Below are positions 37,732-46,706 of a stretch of DNA of 64,000 nt, one piece after another. Every line of letters starts with the position of its first letter. Within the stretch, counting starts at the first letter, position 1. The stretch comes from Streptococcus parasanguinis (GTDB lineage Bacteria; Bacillota; Bacilli; Lactobacillales; Streptococcaceae), in assembly GCF_018499505.1 (NCBI RefSeq), contig NZ_JAHDAC010000006.1, forward strand, positions 16,606 to 80,605, written 5' to 3'. Both the position numbers and the translations under genes were made by a program. The notes beneath the pieces were generated by a model. The model ran no database searches, was not told the DNA's origin, and saw only the letters and a program-made list of their open reading frames with translations.

Positions 37732-37848
37732 TGAATTTTCCTCATTATCTAGTATCTTTATTATTATCATAATGGACGAGGTGAAAGCTGTCAAGAATAA
37801 ACTGCCGAACTTGTGCAAAAATAGCTACTTTGTCTGAAGTATAAATTT

Positions 37849-37891
37849 GTTTAGTTAAACACTCCTATCAAATTAGTTTAATTGATATAAT
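37849..37891 (+). promoter_or_regulatory. Promoter and possible operator of the WYL regulator gene
   Basis: An extended -10 TGA-TATAAT spans 37883-37891. Upstream is the dyad GTTTA-GT-TAAAC (37849-37860). The regulator gene starts 18 nt after the -10 box, with GAGGTG at 37898-37903. Confidence 0.45.
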
Positions 37892-37908
37892 AAAAGTGAG
37901 GTGATTTT

Positions 37909-38811
37909 ATGGCTGAATCAAGACTATTTCGTATTTTATACATACTTTTAGAAAATGGGAGAATAACCGCTCCTGAACTTGCTCGATTATTTGAAGTCTC
38001 AGTACGTACAATTTATCGTGATATTGAGAGATTAAGCATAGCAGGTATTCCTCTTTATTCTGTTCCTGGAAAGGCTGGAGGGACCTTTTTAATGAAAGAC
38101 TTCGTTCTTGATCGCACCCTTGTATCAGAGGAGGAAAAAATAGAACTTTTATCTGCTTTACAAGGTCTCCAGACTTTGACAGAAGATAAACAAGATTTTT
38201 TACTGACAAAATTGGAATCTATTTTTAAAGTTTCAGCTAAATCTTGGTTAGAAGTCGACTTAACAGATTGGAGAAAACGAGAAGGGCAAAAAGAACTATT
38301 TGATACGATTAAACAAGCTATCTTAGAGAAAAGACAACTTTCTATTAACTATCTGAGTGGAAGTGGTCAGAAAACGATTCGCACAGTTGAGCCTTTTAAA
38401 CTAGTATTTAAAAAAAGAGACTGGTATCTTCATGCTTATTGTTGTTCCAAAGAAGATTGGCGTTTTTTAAAATTATCTAGGATTAATGACTATCAACTAC
38501 TGGAAGAAACAATTAACCAAAAAAATGTGATTGAACCTATTGATACTTCAATTAAGATGGAAAATCTAATGGAAGTATCATTGAAGTTTAGTCAAAAGCT
38601 CGCTTTTAGAGTTTATGAAGACTTTTTAGAAGAAGAGATTTTTCAGTGTGAGGATGGTTGTTTATATGTTAAAACCCAATTGCCAGAGCACGAGAGTATT
38701 TATACTTACTTATTGTCTTATTTAGATGGGGTAGAGATTATTGAACCGGATCATCTGAGAAGATCAATGATTTCAAGATTAGAAAAAATACAAAAGATTT
38801 ATAAACCTTGA
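37909..38811 (+). CDS. YafY-type transcriptional regulator (HTH_11 + WYL)
   Basis: The product has 300 residues. The N-terminal winged helix-turn-helix is at 1-60 (ILLENGRITAPELARLFEVS), with recognition helix 'VRTIYRDIERLSIAGIPLY'. The WYL domain at about 140-220 has 'LSINYLSGSG' and 'RDWYLHAYC', and a WCX-like C-terminus follows. Such regulators sense small ligands or nucleotides. The next gene encodes a GyrI-like ligand-binding protein 54 nt downstream, so both may respond to the same compound. Base composition is AT-richer than the neighbouring housekeeping genes. Confidence 0.85.
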   Translation: MAESRLFRILYILLENGRITAPELARLFEVSVRTIYRDIERLSIAGIPLYSVPGKAGGTFLMKDFVLDRTLVSEEEKIELLSALQGLQTLTEDKQDFLLTKLESIFKVSAKSWLEVDLTDWRKREGQKELFDTIKQAILEKRQLSINYLSGSGQKTIRTVEPFKLVFKKRDWYLHAYCCSKEDWRFLKLSRINDYQLLEETINQKNVIEPIDTSIKMENLMEVSLKFSQKLAFRVYEDFLEEEIFQCEDGCLYVKTQLPEHESIYTYLLSYLDGVEIIEPDHLRRSMISRLEKIQKIYKP

Positions 38812-38830
38812 CAAAAGATGTCAGGGTTTT
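38806..38830 (+). terminator. Weak terminator or attenuator between the WYL and GyrI-like genes
   Basis: CCTTGAC (38806-38812), a 7-nt loop and GTCAGGG (38820-38826) with one T-G pair, then TTTTA. It overlaps the stop codon at 38809-38811. Confidence 0.45.
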
Positions 38831-38865
38831 AATGCTAGAATTGAGATAGAAAGGAGATAGGTCAA

Positions 38866-39480
38866 ATGAAATATGAATGGAGAAAAATAGAGAAAGTTCT
38901 CTATCAAATCAAGGATAAACCCACTATCCTGCAAGTACCTTCTAAATCCTATATCATAATTGACGGCAAAGGTGATCCAAATGAAGAAGATTTTTCTCAA
39001 CGAGTGAGTGCCTTATATGCGTTAGCATATGCTATAAAGATGAAGTATAAAAAGTCTCCTCTGGATCAAGACTACATGGATTTTACTGTTTTTCCATTAG
39101 AAGGTTTATGGAAACAGGAGAATGAAGGGAAACTAGTTAAAAGTGAACTGTCTTATAGTATTATGATTGGTCAACCTAATTTTATTACGAGTGACTTGTT
39201 TGATAAAGCTTTGGAAGAGGTTAAAATCAAGAAACCCAATCAGCTCTATGATGCTATTCGTTTTGAAGAACTAGAAAAAGGCTACAGTCTTGCCATGCTT
39301 CATGTAGGACCTTTTGATACAGAAAATCAGACTTTTGATGAAATGGAGCGTTTTTGCAAACTCCATAAACTTAAAAGAATTTCGAAAGTTCATCGTGAGA
39401 TTTATCTAAACAATCTCCATCGAACAGATCCATATAAATTAAAAACAATTCTTCGTTATCAGATTCAAGAAGAAAATTAA
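38866..39480 (+). CDS. GyrI-like domain protein
   Basis: The 204-residue cytoplasmic protein has 'QVPSKSYIIIDGKGDPNEED' near residue 25. 'RVSALYALAYAIKMKYK' and a C-terminal 'GYSLAMLHVGPFDTENQTFD' follow. This is the pattern of GyrI/SbmC-fold proteins, which bind small hydrophobic compounds and sometimes hydrolyse them. Proteins of this layout are often encoded next to YafY/WYL regulators. AAAGGAG precedes the ATG. The ligand is unknown. Confidence 0.8.
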   Translation: MKYEWRKIEKVLYQIKDKPTILQVPSKSYIIIDGKGDPNEEDFSQRVSALYALAYAIKMKYKKSPLDQDYMDFTVFPLEGLWKQENEGKLVKSELSYSIMIGQPNFITSDLFDKALEEVKIKKPNQLYDAIRFEELEKGYSLAMLHVGPFDTENQTFDEMERFCKLHKLKRISKVHREIYLNNLHRTDPYKLKTILRYQIQEEN

Positions 39481-39513
39481 AAAGAACAGGAAATAAGACT
39501 TCCTGTTCTTTTT
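39479..39513. terminator. Bidirectional terminator, GyrI-like gene / clpE
   Basis: A 14-bp perfect stem (39479-39492 with 39500-39513) has a 7-nt loop. An A-run on the left arm and a T-run on the right allow use from both strands. Confidence 0.85.
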
Positions 39514-39528
39514 ATAAAACTAGAAAAT

Positions 39529-41793
39529 TTAGTCTTCCTTTTCAGAAGTGTTCTTTTCTGCTTTTTTAGTAGCTTTGATGCTGATATTCCCATTGCTGGT
39601 CATGACTGCTTTGAGTTGTTTCTCACTTGGATGTTCCAGGTAATAATCGGTAATGGCATCTTCGATATGGTCTTGGATGGTACGACGGAGTGGGCGGGCC
39701 CCCATTTTTGGATCGTATCCCAGATCGACCAATTTTTCTTTGACCTTCTCTGTCACATCCAGATGAATCTCATTTTGTGCGAGACGTTGATTGACTTCAT
39801 CGAGCATGAGGGTAACGATTTGGAGAAGGTTTTCTTTTGATAGAGGTTGGAATTCAATGATGCCATCAAAACGGTTCATGAATTCAGGGCTAAAGAAATT
39901 CCCGAGTTCTCCCAGTACAGAGTTGGTTCGACCTTCGCGAGCAGCTCCAAAACCAACATTAGCCTCAGCTTTGCCGGTTCCAGCATTAGAGGTCATGATG
40001 ATAATGGTATCTTTAAAGCTGACGGTACGGCCTTGACCATCTGTCAAACGGCCATCATCTAAAACTTGCAAGAACATGTGCATGACATCTGGATGGGCTT
40101 TTTCCACTTCATCCAACAACACGAGGGAGTAAGGATTGCGACGGACCTTTTCCGTTAGTTGTCCGGCTTCATCGTAGCCAACATAGCCCGGAGGAGCTCC
40201 GACTAGTTTCGCTACGCTATGTTTTTCCATGTATTCGCTCATATCAAAGCGGATCATATTGTCTGCAGAGCCAAAGAGCTCGATCGCCAATTGTTTAGAT
40301 AATTCGGTCTTTCCGACACCGGTTGGTCCGACAAAGAGGAAGCTTCCGATCGGACGGTTAGGCGATCCGAGACCGACACGGTTGCGTCGAATGGCTTTCG
40401 CAATTTTATCTACGGCATCGTCTTGACCAATCACATGAGCTTTCAAATCAGAAGCCAGATTGATCAATTGAGACTGTTCTTTTTCTTTCAAATCACCAAC
40501 AGGAATATTGGTCTTTTGTTCAACGATGTGTTCAATCGTTTTTTCACTGATGACAGGGGTTTCCTGATCGGTGACATGTTGACCTTGCATTTCCTTGTAT
40601 TTCGCGATTTGGTCGCGGAAGTAGGCTGCTTTTTCAAAATCTTCTTCGCGCGTCGCTTGGGCTTTGAGGTTTTCCGCTTCAATCAAGCGCTGGTCGATCA
40701 CTTTTGGATCCACAAAGTTTAGGGTCAGGTTCATCTTAGACCCCGCTTCATCCAACAAATCAATGGCCTTGTCTGGCAGGAAGCGATCTTGGATATAGCG
40801 GTTTGACAGAATAGCCGCCGCTTCGATGGCCCCGTCTGTATAGTGGACGTGGTGGTAGTCTTCGTATTTTTTCTGGATTCCCTTGAGGATGGTGATGGTT
40901 TCTTCAACCGTTGGTTCATCGACTTTAACGGGCTGCATCCGACGTTCCAAGGCCGCATCTTTTTCAATGATACGGTATTCATTGAGGGTAGTAGCACCGA
41001 CTAATTGGAGTTCTCCACGCGCCAAGGCTGGTTTGAGGATATTTCCAGCGTCCATATTGCCTTCGCCAGCTGATCCTGCACCAACAATTTCATGGATTTC
41101 GTCGATGAACAGAATAACATCTTCTCGTTGACGAATTTCATCCATTAATTTTTGCATGCGTTCTTCGAATTGACCACGAATGCCTGTGCCCTGAACGAGG
41201 CTCACGACGTCTAAGCGGATGACTTCTTTTCCTTGCAATTTATGTGGAACGTCGCCATCAACGATTTTTTGAGCCAGGCCTTCCACAACGGCAGTCTTTC
41301 CGACACCAGGTTCCCCAATCAAAACCGGATTGTTCTTGGTTCGACGGTTGAGGATTTCGATGACACGGATAATCTCCTCATCACGGCCAATGACAGGGTC
41401 AATATCCCCTTTGCGGGCAATCTCTGTGACATTGATGCCGAACTCTTCTAAAAGACCTTTTGGCTTTTGAGGGCGTGCTTGACGAGGGTCTTGACCACCA
41501 CCATGGTTATTGTTTTGGCCGTAGCCGCCACCTCCATAACTGCCTCCGGATTGAGTTGGAGGAGTTTGAGGTTCTTGCGGACTTTGGAAGTTTCCAAGGT
41601 TATTGAAGAAATCTTCAAAAGGATCTCCAGTGAGTTGGCTCCGTTGGGTCATGCCTTTCAAGAAGCTGTTATTAGGGTCTGTTTTCATAATTTTATAGCA
41701 ATTTTGACAGAGGTCTACTTGCTGCTGACGTCCATTTACATTTGTATATAAATGGATGGTTGATTCATTTATTTTACAATTTTGACAAAGCAT
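39529..41793 (-). CDS. clpE: ATP-dependent Clp protease ATP-binding subunit ClpE
   Basis: The product has 754 residues from ATG 41793 (GAGG 7-8 nt upstream); ATG 41799 is too close to that site. An N-terminal zinc finger has two CxxC pairs, near residues 3-6 (CQNC) and 28-31 (CQNC). A Gly/Asn/Gln-rich linker follows. AAA domain 1 has '[13 protein letters not shown]' and AAA domain 2 has '[12 protein letters not shown]', with a UVR-like segment between them. ClpE unfolds substrates for ClpP under heat and other stress. It also helps inactivate CtsR in low-GC Gram-positives. A CtsR site overlaps its promoter region. Confidence 0.95.
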   Translation of the reverse strand: MLCQNCKINESTIHLYTNVNGRQQQVDLCQNCYKIMKTDPNNSFLKGMTQRSQLTGDPFEDFFNNLGNFQSPQEPQTPPTQSGGSYGGGGYGQNNNHGGGQDPRQARPQKPKGLLEEFGINVTEIARKGDIDPVIGRDEEIIRVIEILNRRTKNNPVLIGEPGVGKTAVVEGLAQKIVDGDVPHKLQGKEVIRLDVVSLVQGTGIRGQFEERMQKLMDEIRQREDVILFIDEIHEIVGAGSAGEGNMDAGNILKPALARGELQLVGATTLNEYRIIEKDAALERRMQPVKVDEPTVEETITILKGIQKKYEDYHHVHYTDGAIEAAAILSNRYIQDRFLPDKAIDLLDEAGSKMNLTLNFVDPKVIDQRLIEAENLKAQATREEDFEKAAYFRDQIAKYKEMQGQHVTDQETPVISEKTIEHIVEQKTNIPVGDLKEKEQSQLINLASDLKAHVIGQDDAVDKIAKAIRRNRVGLGSPNRPIGSFLFVGPTGVGKTELSKQLAIELFGSADNMIRFDMSEYMEKHSVAKLVGAPPGYVGYDEAGQLTEKVRRNPYSLVLLDEVEKAHPDVMHMFLQVLDDGRLTDGQGRTVSFKDTIIIMTSNAGTGKAEANVGFGAAREGRTNSVLGELGNFFSPEFMNRFDGIIEFQPLSKENLLQIVTLMLDEVNQRLAQNEIHLDVTEKVKEKLVDLGYDPKMGARPLRRTIQDHIEDAITDYYLEHPSEKQLKAVMTSNGNISIKATKKAEKNTSEKED

Positions 41794-41854
41794 ATACATA
41801 CCTCACAGTAGGTTTTTGATGGTTTTCCATCAAGAGACGAGCCTATTTTTAAAA

Positions 41855-41871
41855 GGTCAAAAATAGTCAAA
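41855..41871. promoter_or_regulatory. CtsR operator of clpE
   Basis: GGTCAAA-AAT-AGTCAAA matches the CtsR heptad direct repeat with 3-nt spacing. It lies just downstream of the predicted minus-strand start (about 41878). Confidence 0.85.
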
Positions 41872-41884
41872 GATTTATAGTTTC

Positions 41885-41912
41885 ATTATATCAGTATTCT
41901 AGAAGTTTGCAA
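41885..41912 (-). promoter_or_regulatory. Promoter of clpE
   Basis: Minus strand: TTGCAA (41912-41907), a 16-bp spacer ending in TGA, and TATAAT (41890-41885). Confidence 0.75.
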
Positions 41913-42041
41913 GAATTTGCTACGGAATGTCGCTAAGGAGTGAAGAAGAGAGCAAATCAACGGAAAAATGTGAATTTTTATTGGAAGAGCTTTCTCTTTT
42001 ATGATAAAATAGGAGAGTAGAAAGTAAAGAGGAGAAATAAA

Positions 42042-42272
42042 ATGGAATCACATTTGGTACGGATTATCAACCGTTTGGAGACGATGACAAAAGACGGTGG
42101 AAACTTGAAACGTAATTTTGAACGTGACGGTGTTGTTGTCGCTGAAGTAGCCTACAACCACAATGAAGAAGAAGGTTCAACCTTTACACTTCGTGATGTT
42201 AAAGCGCGTGAAACCTATACATTTGATAGCATTGATTTAATTGCAATGGAAATTTATGAATTACTTTACTAA
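42042..42272 (+). CDS. DUF1797 family protein (YkuJ-like)
   Basis: The 76-residue protein begins MESHLVRIINRLETMTKDGG, then 'NLKRNFERDGVVVAEVAYN' and the C-terminal 'FDSIDLIAMEIYELLY'. It matches the YkuJ/DUF1797 family of Firmicutes, small soluble proteins of unknown role. GAGGAG precedes the ATG. It forms its own short unit, ended by a terminator 12 nt later. Confidence 0.85.
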   Translation: MESHLVRIINRLETMTKDGGNLKRNFERDGVVVAEVAYNHNEEEGSTFTLRDVKARETYTFDSIDLIAMEIYELLY

Positions 42273-42284
42273 GTAGCTGAGTGG

Positions 42285-42317
42285 ATGAGTTTGGGGTGGT
42301 CTCAAGCTCATTTTTTG
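42285..42317 (+). terminator. Terminator after the DUF1797 gene
   Basis: ATGAGTTTGGG (42285-42295), loop GTGGT, CTCAAGCTCAT (42301-42311) with two G-T pairs, then TTTTT. Confidence 0.8.
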
Positions 42318-42437
42318 TCCATCTGGTTATAGTTTTCGTCTATAAGAAATTCTAAGCAGGAACAGTTAGGTTTGAGAGTTGAAATCTGCTATAATAGAGA
42401 GGACTATTTTCATTACTTGACTAGAAAGAGAATTGAC

Positions 42438-43292
42438 ATGACGACAATCATTGATGGGAAGGCGCTCGCTACAAAATTACAGAGTGAGATTGCAGAGAAA
42501 ACAGCACGATTAAAAGAAGAGACAGGAGTTGTGCCTGGCCTCGTTGTCATCGTGGTAGGAGATAATCCAGCTAGCAAAATCTATGTAAGAAATAAAGAGC
42601 GTTCTGCTATTGCGGCAGGCTTTCGGAGTGAAGTGAGACGACTTCCTGAAAGCATCAGCCAAGCTGAATTATTAGAAGTGATCGAACACTACAATCAGGA
42701 TCCCCTTTGGCATGGGATTTTGGTGCAGTTGCCACTGCCTAAGCATATCGATGCGGATGCAGTCCTTTTAGCGATTGACCCGGCAAAAGATGTGGATGGC
42801 TTTCATCCATTGAATATGGGACGCTTGTGGGCTGGAAATCCTATTATGGTGCCATCGACGCCTGCTGGGATCATGGAGATGTTCAAAGAGTACGGGATTG
42901 ATCTAGAAGGGAAGCGAGCAGTCGTGATTGGTCGTTCCAATATCGTTGGAAAACCAATGGCGCAGTTGCTCCTCGCCAAAAATGCGACGGTAACCTTGAC
43001 CCATTCCCGGACCCATCATCTGCCTAAAATTGCTAGAAGAGCAGATATCTTGGTTGTTGCGATCGGTCGTGCGAAATTTGTAACAGCAGACTTCGTGAAA
43101 GAAGGCGCCGTCGTTATTGACGTCGGAATGAATCGTGATGAGAATGGCAAATTGTGTGGGGATGTCGATTTTGACTCCGTTGCCCCTTTGGCCAGTCATA
43201 TTACCCCGGTACCAGGAGGGGTTGGGCCTATGACCGTCACCATGCTGATGGAGCAGACCTACGAAGCAGCTGTTCGTGCCTTAAAAAAATGA
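42438..43292 (+). CDS. folD: Bifunctional methylenetetrahydrofolate dehydrogenase/cyclohydrolase
   Basis: The product has 284 residues from ATG 42438. An in-frame TTG at 42372 would add 22 residues that cross the promoter (TATAAT 42390-42395). FolD interconverts 5,10-methylene-THF and 10-formyl-THF with NADP. '[19 protein letters not shown]' contains the catalytic lysine region. '[18 protein letters not shown]' is the NADP loop, and '[15 protein letters not shown]' closes the active site. The next gene starts 13 nt downstream. Confidence 0.96.
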   Translation: MTTIIDGKALATKLQSEIAEKTARLKEETGVVPGLVVIVVGDNPASKIYVRNKERSAIAAGFRSEVRRLPESISQAELLEVIEHYNQDPLWHGILVQLPLPKHIDADAVLLAIDPAKDVDGFHPLNMGRLWAGNPIMVPSTPAGIMEMFKEYGIDLEGKRAVVIGRSNIVGKPMAQLLLAKNATVTLTHSRTHHLPKIARRADILVVAIGRAKFVTADFVKEGAVVIDVGMNRDENGKLCGDVDFDSVAPLASHITPVPGGVGPMTVTMLMEQTYEAAVRALKK

Positions 43293-43305
43293 AAGTGTGA
43301 ACAAG

Positions 43306-44079
43306 ATGAAGTTTGTATTTGATTTAGATGGAACCCTGTCATTCGATGGTGTCACAATCGATGATGAAATCAAACAGGTCTTATTGAGAGCAGAAGAATT
43401 TGGCCATGAAGTTGCCTTTGCTTCTGCACGTTCTTACCGGGACTGCTTGGGCCTTTTAGGGGACCCATTGAGTCAGCAACTCGTGATTGGCTTAAATGGT
43501 GGATTGGCCTATCGTCAGGGGCAATTGGTATATGAGGAACAATTGGACAAGGATGTGTATCGTGAAGTCCTTGGCTTTTGCCGCCATTACAATCTACCAT
43601 TTTTTGTGGATGATACCTTTGATTATAGCGGACAGATTTTGGAAAAGATTCCTTTTGTTGCTAATGTAGACCCTCTCAAGAAAGCCCAGTATCGTTCGTT
43701 AGAGGAGCTGACAGATCCGATTAAGGTCGTGATCTATATGGGTGGCCATGAGGAGCTCGTGGATGAGATCATCGAGCGGATCGAAAAGACAGACAAGGCC
43801 CATATCCGCTATCATGCGCATGAAAAATGCATCTATCTTAATCCAGGAGACACTCATAAAGCAACAACCGTAGAAGAACTCTGTGGAGAGAATTTCGTGG
43901 CTTTTGGCAATGATCAAAATGATATTGAGCTCTTTGAAAATGCTCTTTATGCAGTTCAAATTAGTGATTTTCCAGCTCTTCGGCCTTATGCGGATGATCA
44001 ATTAGTGGCCAAACAAAATCAGCCACAAGCTGTGGCTGCTAAGATCTTGCAAGTCTTCGCAGAATTTAGAGGAAAATAA
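43306..44079 (+). CDS. HAD-superfamily hydrolase, Cof/IIB type
   Basis: The product has 257 residues from ATG 43306 (GTG 43297 would add three). Motif I is FDLDGTLSF, with the nucleophile Asp near residue 5. 'FASARSYRDC' is motif II-like, 'IKVVIYMG' lies before motif III, and 'FGNDQNDIELFENA' is motif IV. These are cytoplasmic phosphatases of sugar phosphates or related compounds. The substrate is unknown. It follows folD by 13 nt and may share its mRNA. Confidence 0.88.
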   Translation: MKFVFDLDGTLSFDGVTIDDEIKQVLLRAEEFGHEVAFASARSYRDCLGLLGDPLSQQLVIGLNGGLAYRQGQLVYEEQLDKDVYREVLGFCRHYNLPFFVDDTFDYSGQILEKIPFVANVDPLKKAQYRSLEELTDPIKVVIYMGGHEELVDEIIERIEKTDKAHIRYHAHEKCIYLNPGDTHKATTVEELCGENFVAFGNDQNDIELFENALYAVQISDFPALRPYADDQLVAKQNQPQAVAAKILQVFAEFRGK

Positions 44080-44086
44080 AAGATGG

Positions 44087-44113
44087 AGGGGGAGTCGTGG
44101 CTTCTCCTTTTTC
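44087..44113 (+). terminator. Weak terminator after the HAD gene
   Basis: AGGGGGAG (44087-44094), loop TCGTGG, CTTCTCCT (44101-44108) with two G-T pairs, then TTTTTC. Confidence 0.5.
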
Positions 44114-44131
44114 GCTAGAAATGAGGAAGGT

Positions 44132-44974
44132 ATGAAATCAGTTCAGAAAGAAGAGATCCAGCGTGTCATTGTGAAGCGAGAGGCGAATTCTTATAAGGGC
44201 GATTTTGGTCGCCTGCTCTTGATTGGGGGGACTTACCCCTATGGGGGAGCCATCATTATGGCGGCGCTTGCTGCGGTTCATAGTGGTGCGGGGCTGGTTA
44301 CTGTCGCAACAGATCCTGATAATCTGACAGCCCTTCATAGCCATCTTCCTGAAGCTATGGGCTTTGATCTAGCCGATCACCAACTCCTTTGTGAGCAGCT
44401 CCAAAAAGCTAGCGTGATTCTCGTAGGACCGGGCTTAAAGGAAGCAAGAGAAAACCAAGCAATCTTGCACATGATTTTTGAACAAGTCTCTAGCCAGCAG
44501 GTCTTGATCTTAGATGGAGGAGCTATTAGTCTTTTTGCAGCCTCTCAGTTTGACCTGCCAGAAGCTCAGTTAGTCTTTACCCCTCATCAAAAAGAATGGG
44601 AAAAACTGTCAGGGCTTGATCTTGCAAGCCAGACTGAAGACAAGAGTCGAAGAGCAGTACAGAACTTTCCTAAAGGGACTGTCATTGTAGAAAAAGGGCC
44701 CCACACCCGCATTTGGACAAGTGGGCAAGAAGAGGGCTATCAGCTAGATGTTGGTGGTCCCTATCAGGCAACAGGGGGTATGGGGGATACCTTGGCAGGG
44801 ATGATCGCAGGGTTTGCAGGTCAATTTCCACAGGTCGGTCTCTATGAGCGCGTGGTGGTTGCAACCTATCTTCATTCAGCCATTGCTGAAGACTTGAGCA
44901 AGGAGGCCTATGTGGTTCTACCGACAGCCATCAGCCAAGAAATCCCAAAATGGATGAAGAAGTGGAGTGACTAA
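44132..44974 (+). CDS. nnrD: ADP-dependent (S)-NAD(P)H-hydrate dehydratase
   Basis: The 280-residue ribokinase-like enzyme (YjeF C-terminal domain) repairs hydrated NAD(P)H. 'GDFGRLLLIGGTYPYGGA' is the N-terminal block, and 'TGGMGDTLAGMIAG' contains the catalytic Asp and the ADP site. The NnrE epimerase domain is absent, as usual in streptococci where it is encoded separately. GAGGAAGG precedes the ATG. The GH32 gene follows after 42 nt. Confidence 0.93.
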   Translation: MKSVQKEEIQRVIVKREANSYKGDFGRLLLIGGTYPYGGAIIMAALAAVHSGAGLVTVATDPDNLTALHSHLPEAMGFDLADHQLLCEQLQKASVILVGPGLKEARENQAILHMIFEQVSSQQVLILDGGAISLFAASQFDLPEAQLVFTPHQKEWEKLSGLDLASQTEDKSRRAVQNFPKGTVIVEKGPHTRIWTSGQEEGYQLDVGGPYQATGGMGDTLAGMIAGFAGQFPQVGLYERVVVATYLHSAIAEDLSKEAYVVLPTAISQEIPKWMKKWSD

Positions 44975-45016
44975 GATCAGGTTACCAGCATTGAAAATAG
45001 GGAATAGGTAAAAAAG

Positions 45017-46471
45017 ATGAAGGAAAGCATTCGAAAAGCAAATCAGTATATCGATGAAAACAGGGAGAAGGTTGACCAGCAATATAGAGGAGCATTTCAT
45101 TTGTTACCTCCAATCGGCTGGATGAACGATCCAAATGGCTTTGTTTATTTCCGTGGCGAATACCATTTGTTTTACCAATTCTATCCCTATGATAGTGTTT
45201 GGGGTCCCATGCATTGGGGGCATGCCAAATCAAAAGATCTTCTCCATTGGGAAGAACTGCCAGTAGCTTTAGCACCAAGTGAAAGCTATGATAAGGATGG
45301 CTGCTTCTCGGGTAGTGCTATTGTGAAAGATGACAAACTCTATTTGCTGTATACGGGTCATGTAGACGATGAGGAAAAGCGCGAGGAGACTCAGTGTCTT
45401 GCGGTTTCGACAGACGGCATTACCTTTGAAAAGTTGCCTACTAATCCAGTGATCCATGCTCAACATATTGAGGGAATAGCAGATATTGCAGATTTTCGTG
45501 ATCCTAAAGTATTTGAATACCAAGGAAGCTATTACGCTGTCGTTGCTTCTAAGACGCCAGATGACAGAGGTCAAATTCTCCTATTTGCATCAAGTAATCT
45601 AGTAGATTGGACCTTTATATCAGTTCTTTTAGAAGGTGAAAAAGGGCAAGGGATTATGTGGGAGTGTCCTGATTTCTTCCCTTTAGATGGCAAATGGGGC
45701 TTGATCCTGTCACCCATTGAAATGGAAAGACAGCAAGAAAAATACTGGAACTTAAATTCGACAGTTGCCTTTATCGGTGACATGAATTGGGAAACGGGGC
45801 GCTTTCGTGTTGATTCTTATGATGAATTGGATGGTGGTTTGGATTTCTATGCCCCTCAAACTTGTCAAGGACCAAATGGCGAACGACACATGGTTGCCTG
45901 GATGCAAATGTGGCACCGATCTATCCCCAGTCATGATTTAGCTCATGGGTGGGCAGGTAGTATGACTCTTCCAAGGAAATTATCATTGAAAGACGGACGA
46001 TTGGTTCAGGAGTTACCTGAGTCAGTGAAAGAACACTTTCTTGTAGAACATGCATCAGAAACCATTGTTAAGGGCAATCAGATCACGATTCCAGCTAGAG
46101 GGAAACAAACCTTGTTTGAGCTAGATGCCAAACCGGGTCGCTCCTTTATCCTTGGATATGGCGATGAAACCGATCCTGATAGTGTCTTGCAATTGATTTA
46201 TGACGCCTCTCAAAAACGCTTTAGCATAAGTCGAGACCAATTTGGGCACCCCATTTCTGGAAAAGAAAATCCAGCATTTCAATCGAGATGGATTCAGTTG
46301 GATACTGAAAAGGATCATCATTTTTCGATCATTCGCGATACCAACTCCATCGAAGTATTCGTGGATGGCAAAACTCTCTCGATGACTTTTTATGAAACGA
46401 GTCAGAATCCCGTCTATACTCTCACGGCAGATGAAGGGATCAATTGGGTCGTGAAAACCTATCAAAAATAG
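45017..46471 (+). CDS. GH32 sucrose-6-phosphate hydrolase / beta-fructosidase
   Basis: The 484-residue cytoplasmic enzyme has the three GH32 acidic motifs: nucleophile in 'WMNDPNG' near residue 37, transition-state Asp in 'FRDPKVF', and the acid/base Glu in 'MWECPDFFPL'. A C-terminal beta-sandwich follows. No signal peptide is present, so it should split imported sucrose-6-phosphate or fructosides. No PTS transporter or LacI-type regulator is adjacent, unlike the usual scr locus. It may be a second, isolated sucrase copy. Confidence 0.88.
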   Translation: MKESIRKANQYIDENREKVDQQYRGAFHLLPPIGWMNDPNGFVYFRGEYHLFYQFYPYDSVWGPMHWGHAKSKDLLHWEELPVALAPSESYDKDGCFSGSAIVKDDKLYLLYTGHVDDEEKREETQCLAVSTDGITFEKLPTNPVIHAQHIEGIADIADFRDPKVFEYQGSYYAVVASKTPDDRGQILLFASSNLVDWTFISVLLEGEKGQGIMWECPDFFPLDGKWGLILSPIEMERQQEKYWNLNSTVAFIGDMNWETGRFRVDSYDELDGGLDFYAPQTCQGPNGERHMVAWMQMWHRSIPSHDLAHGWAGSMTLPRKLSLKDGRLVQELPESVKEHFLVEHASETIVKGNQITIPARGKQTLFELDAKPGRSFILGYGDETDPDSVLQLIYDASQKRFSISRDQFGHPISGKENPAFQSRWIQLDTEKDHHFSIIRDTNSIEVFVDGKTLSMTFYETSQNPVYTLTADEGINWVVKTYQK

Positions 46472-46495
46472 GGAATCAATAGCCTCCTAAAGAAT

Positions 46496-46525
46496 AAAAG
46501 ACAAGTCCTGTGACTTGTCTTTTTT
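46496..46525 (+). terminator. Terminator after the GH32 gene
   Basis: AAAAGACAAGTC (46496-46507), loop CTGT, GACTTGTCTTTT (46512-46523), then TT. Confidence 0.9.
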
Positions 46526-46663
46526 GTGTATTCCAACTTGGTCTTGAGTTTTAAGGAAGCTGGTGTTAAACAGACAAGTAGAGGGTAACTTGAATAAAAT
46601 GAGGCTTGTTGAGAAAGGAAATTCATGATTTCGCTTTGTCTGCCAGCCTTTTTTGGTGATTTT

Positions 46664-46672
46664 TGGTATAAT
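46664..46672 (+). promoter_or_regulatory. Extended -10 promoter of the xseA operon
   Basis: TG-G-TATAAT spans 46664-46672, 34 nt before the xseA ATG. Confidence 0.65.
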
Positions 46673-46706
46673 TAAACTTGATCATATTCTGCAGAAAGGA
46701 GTTCCT

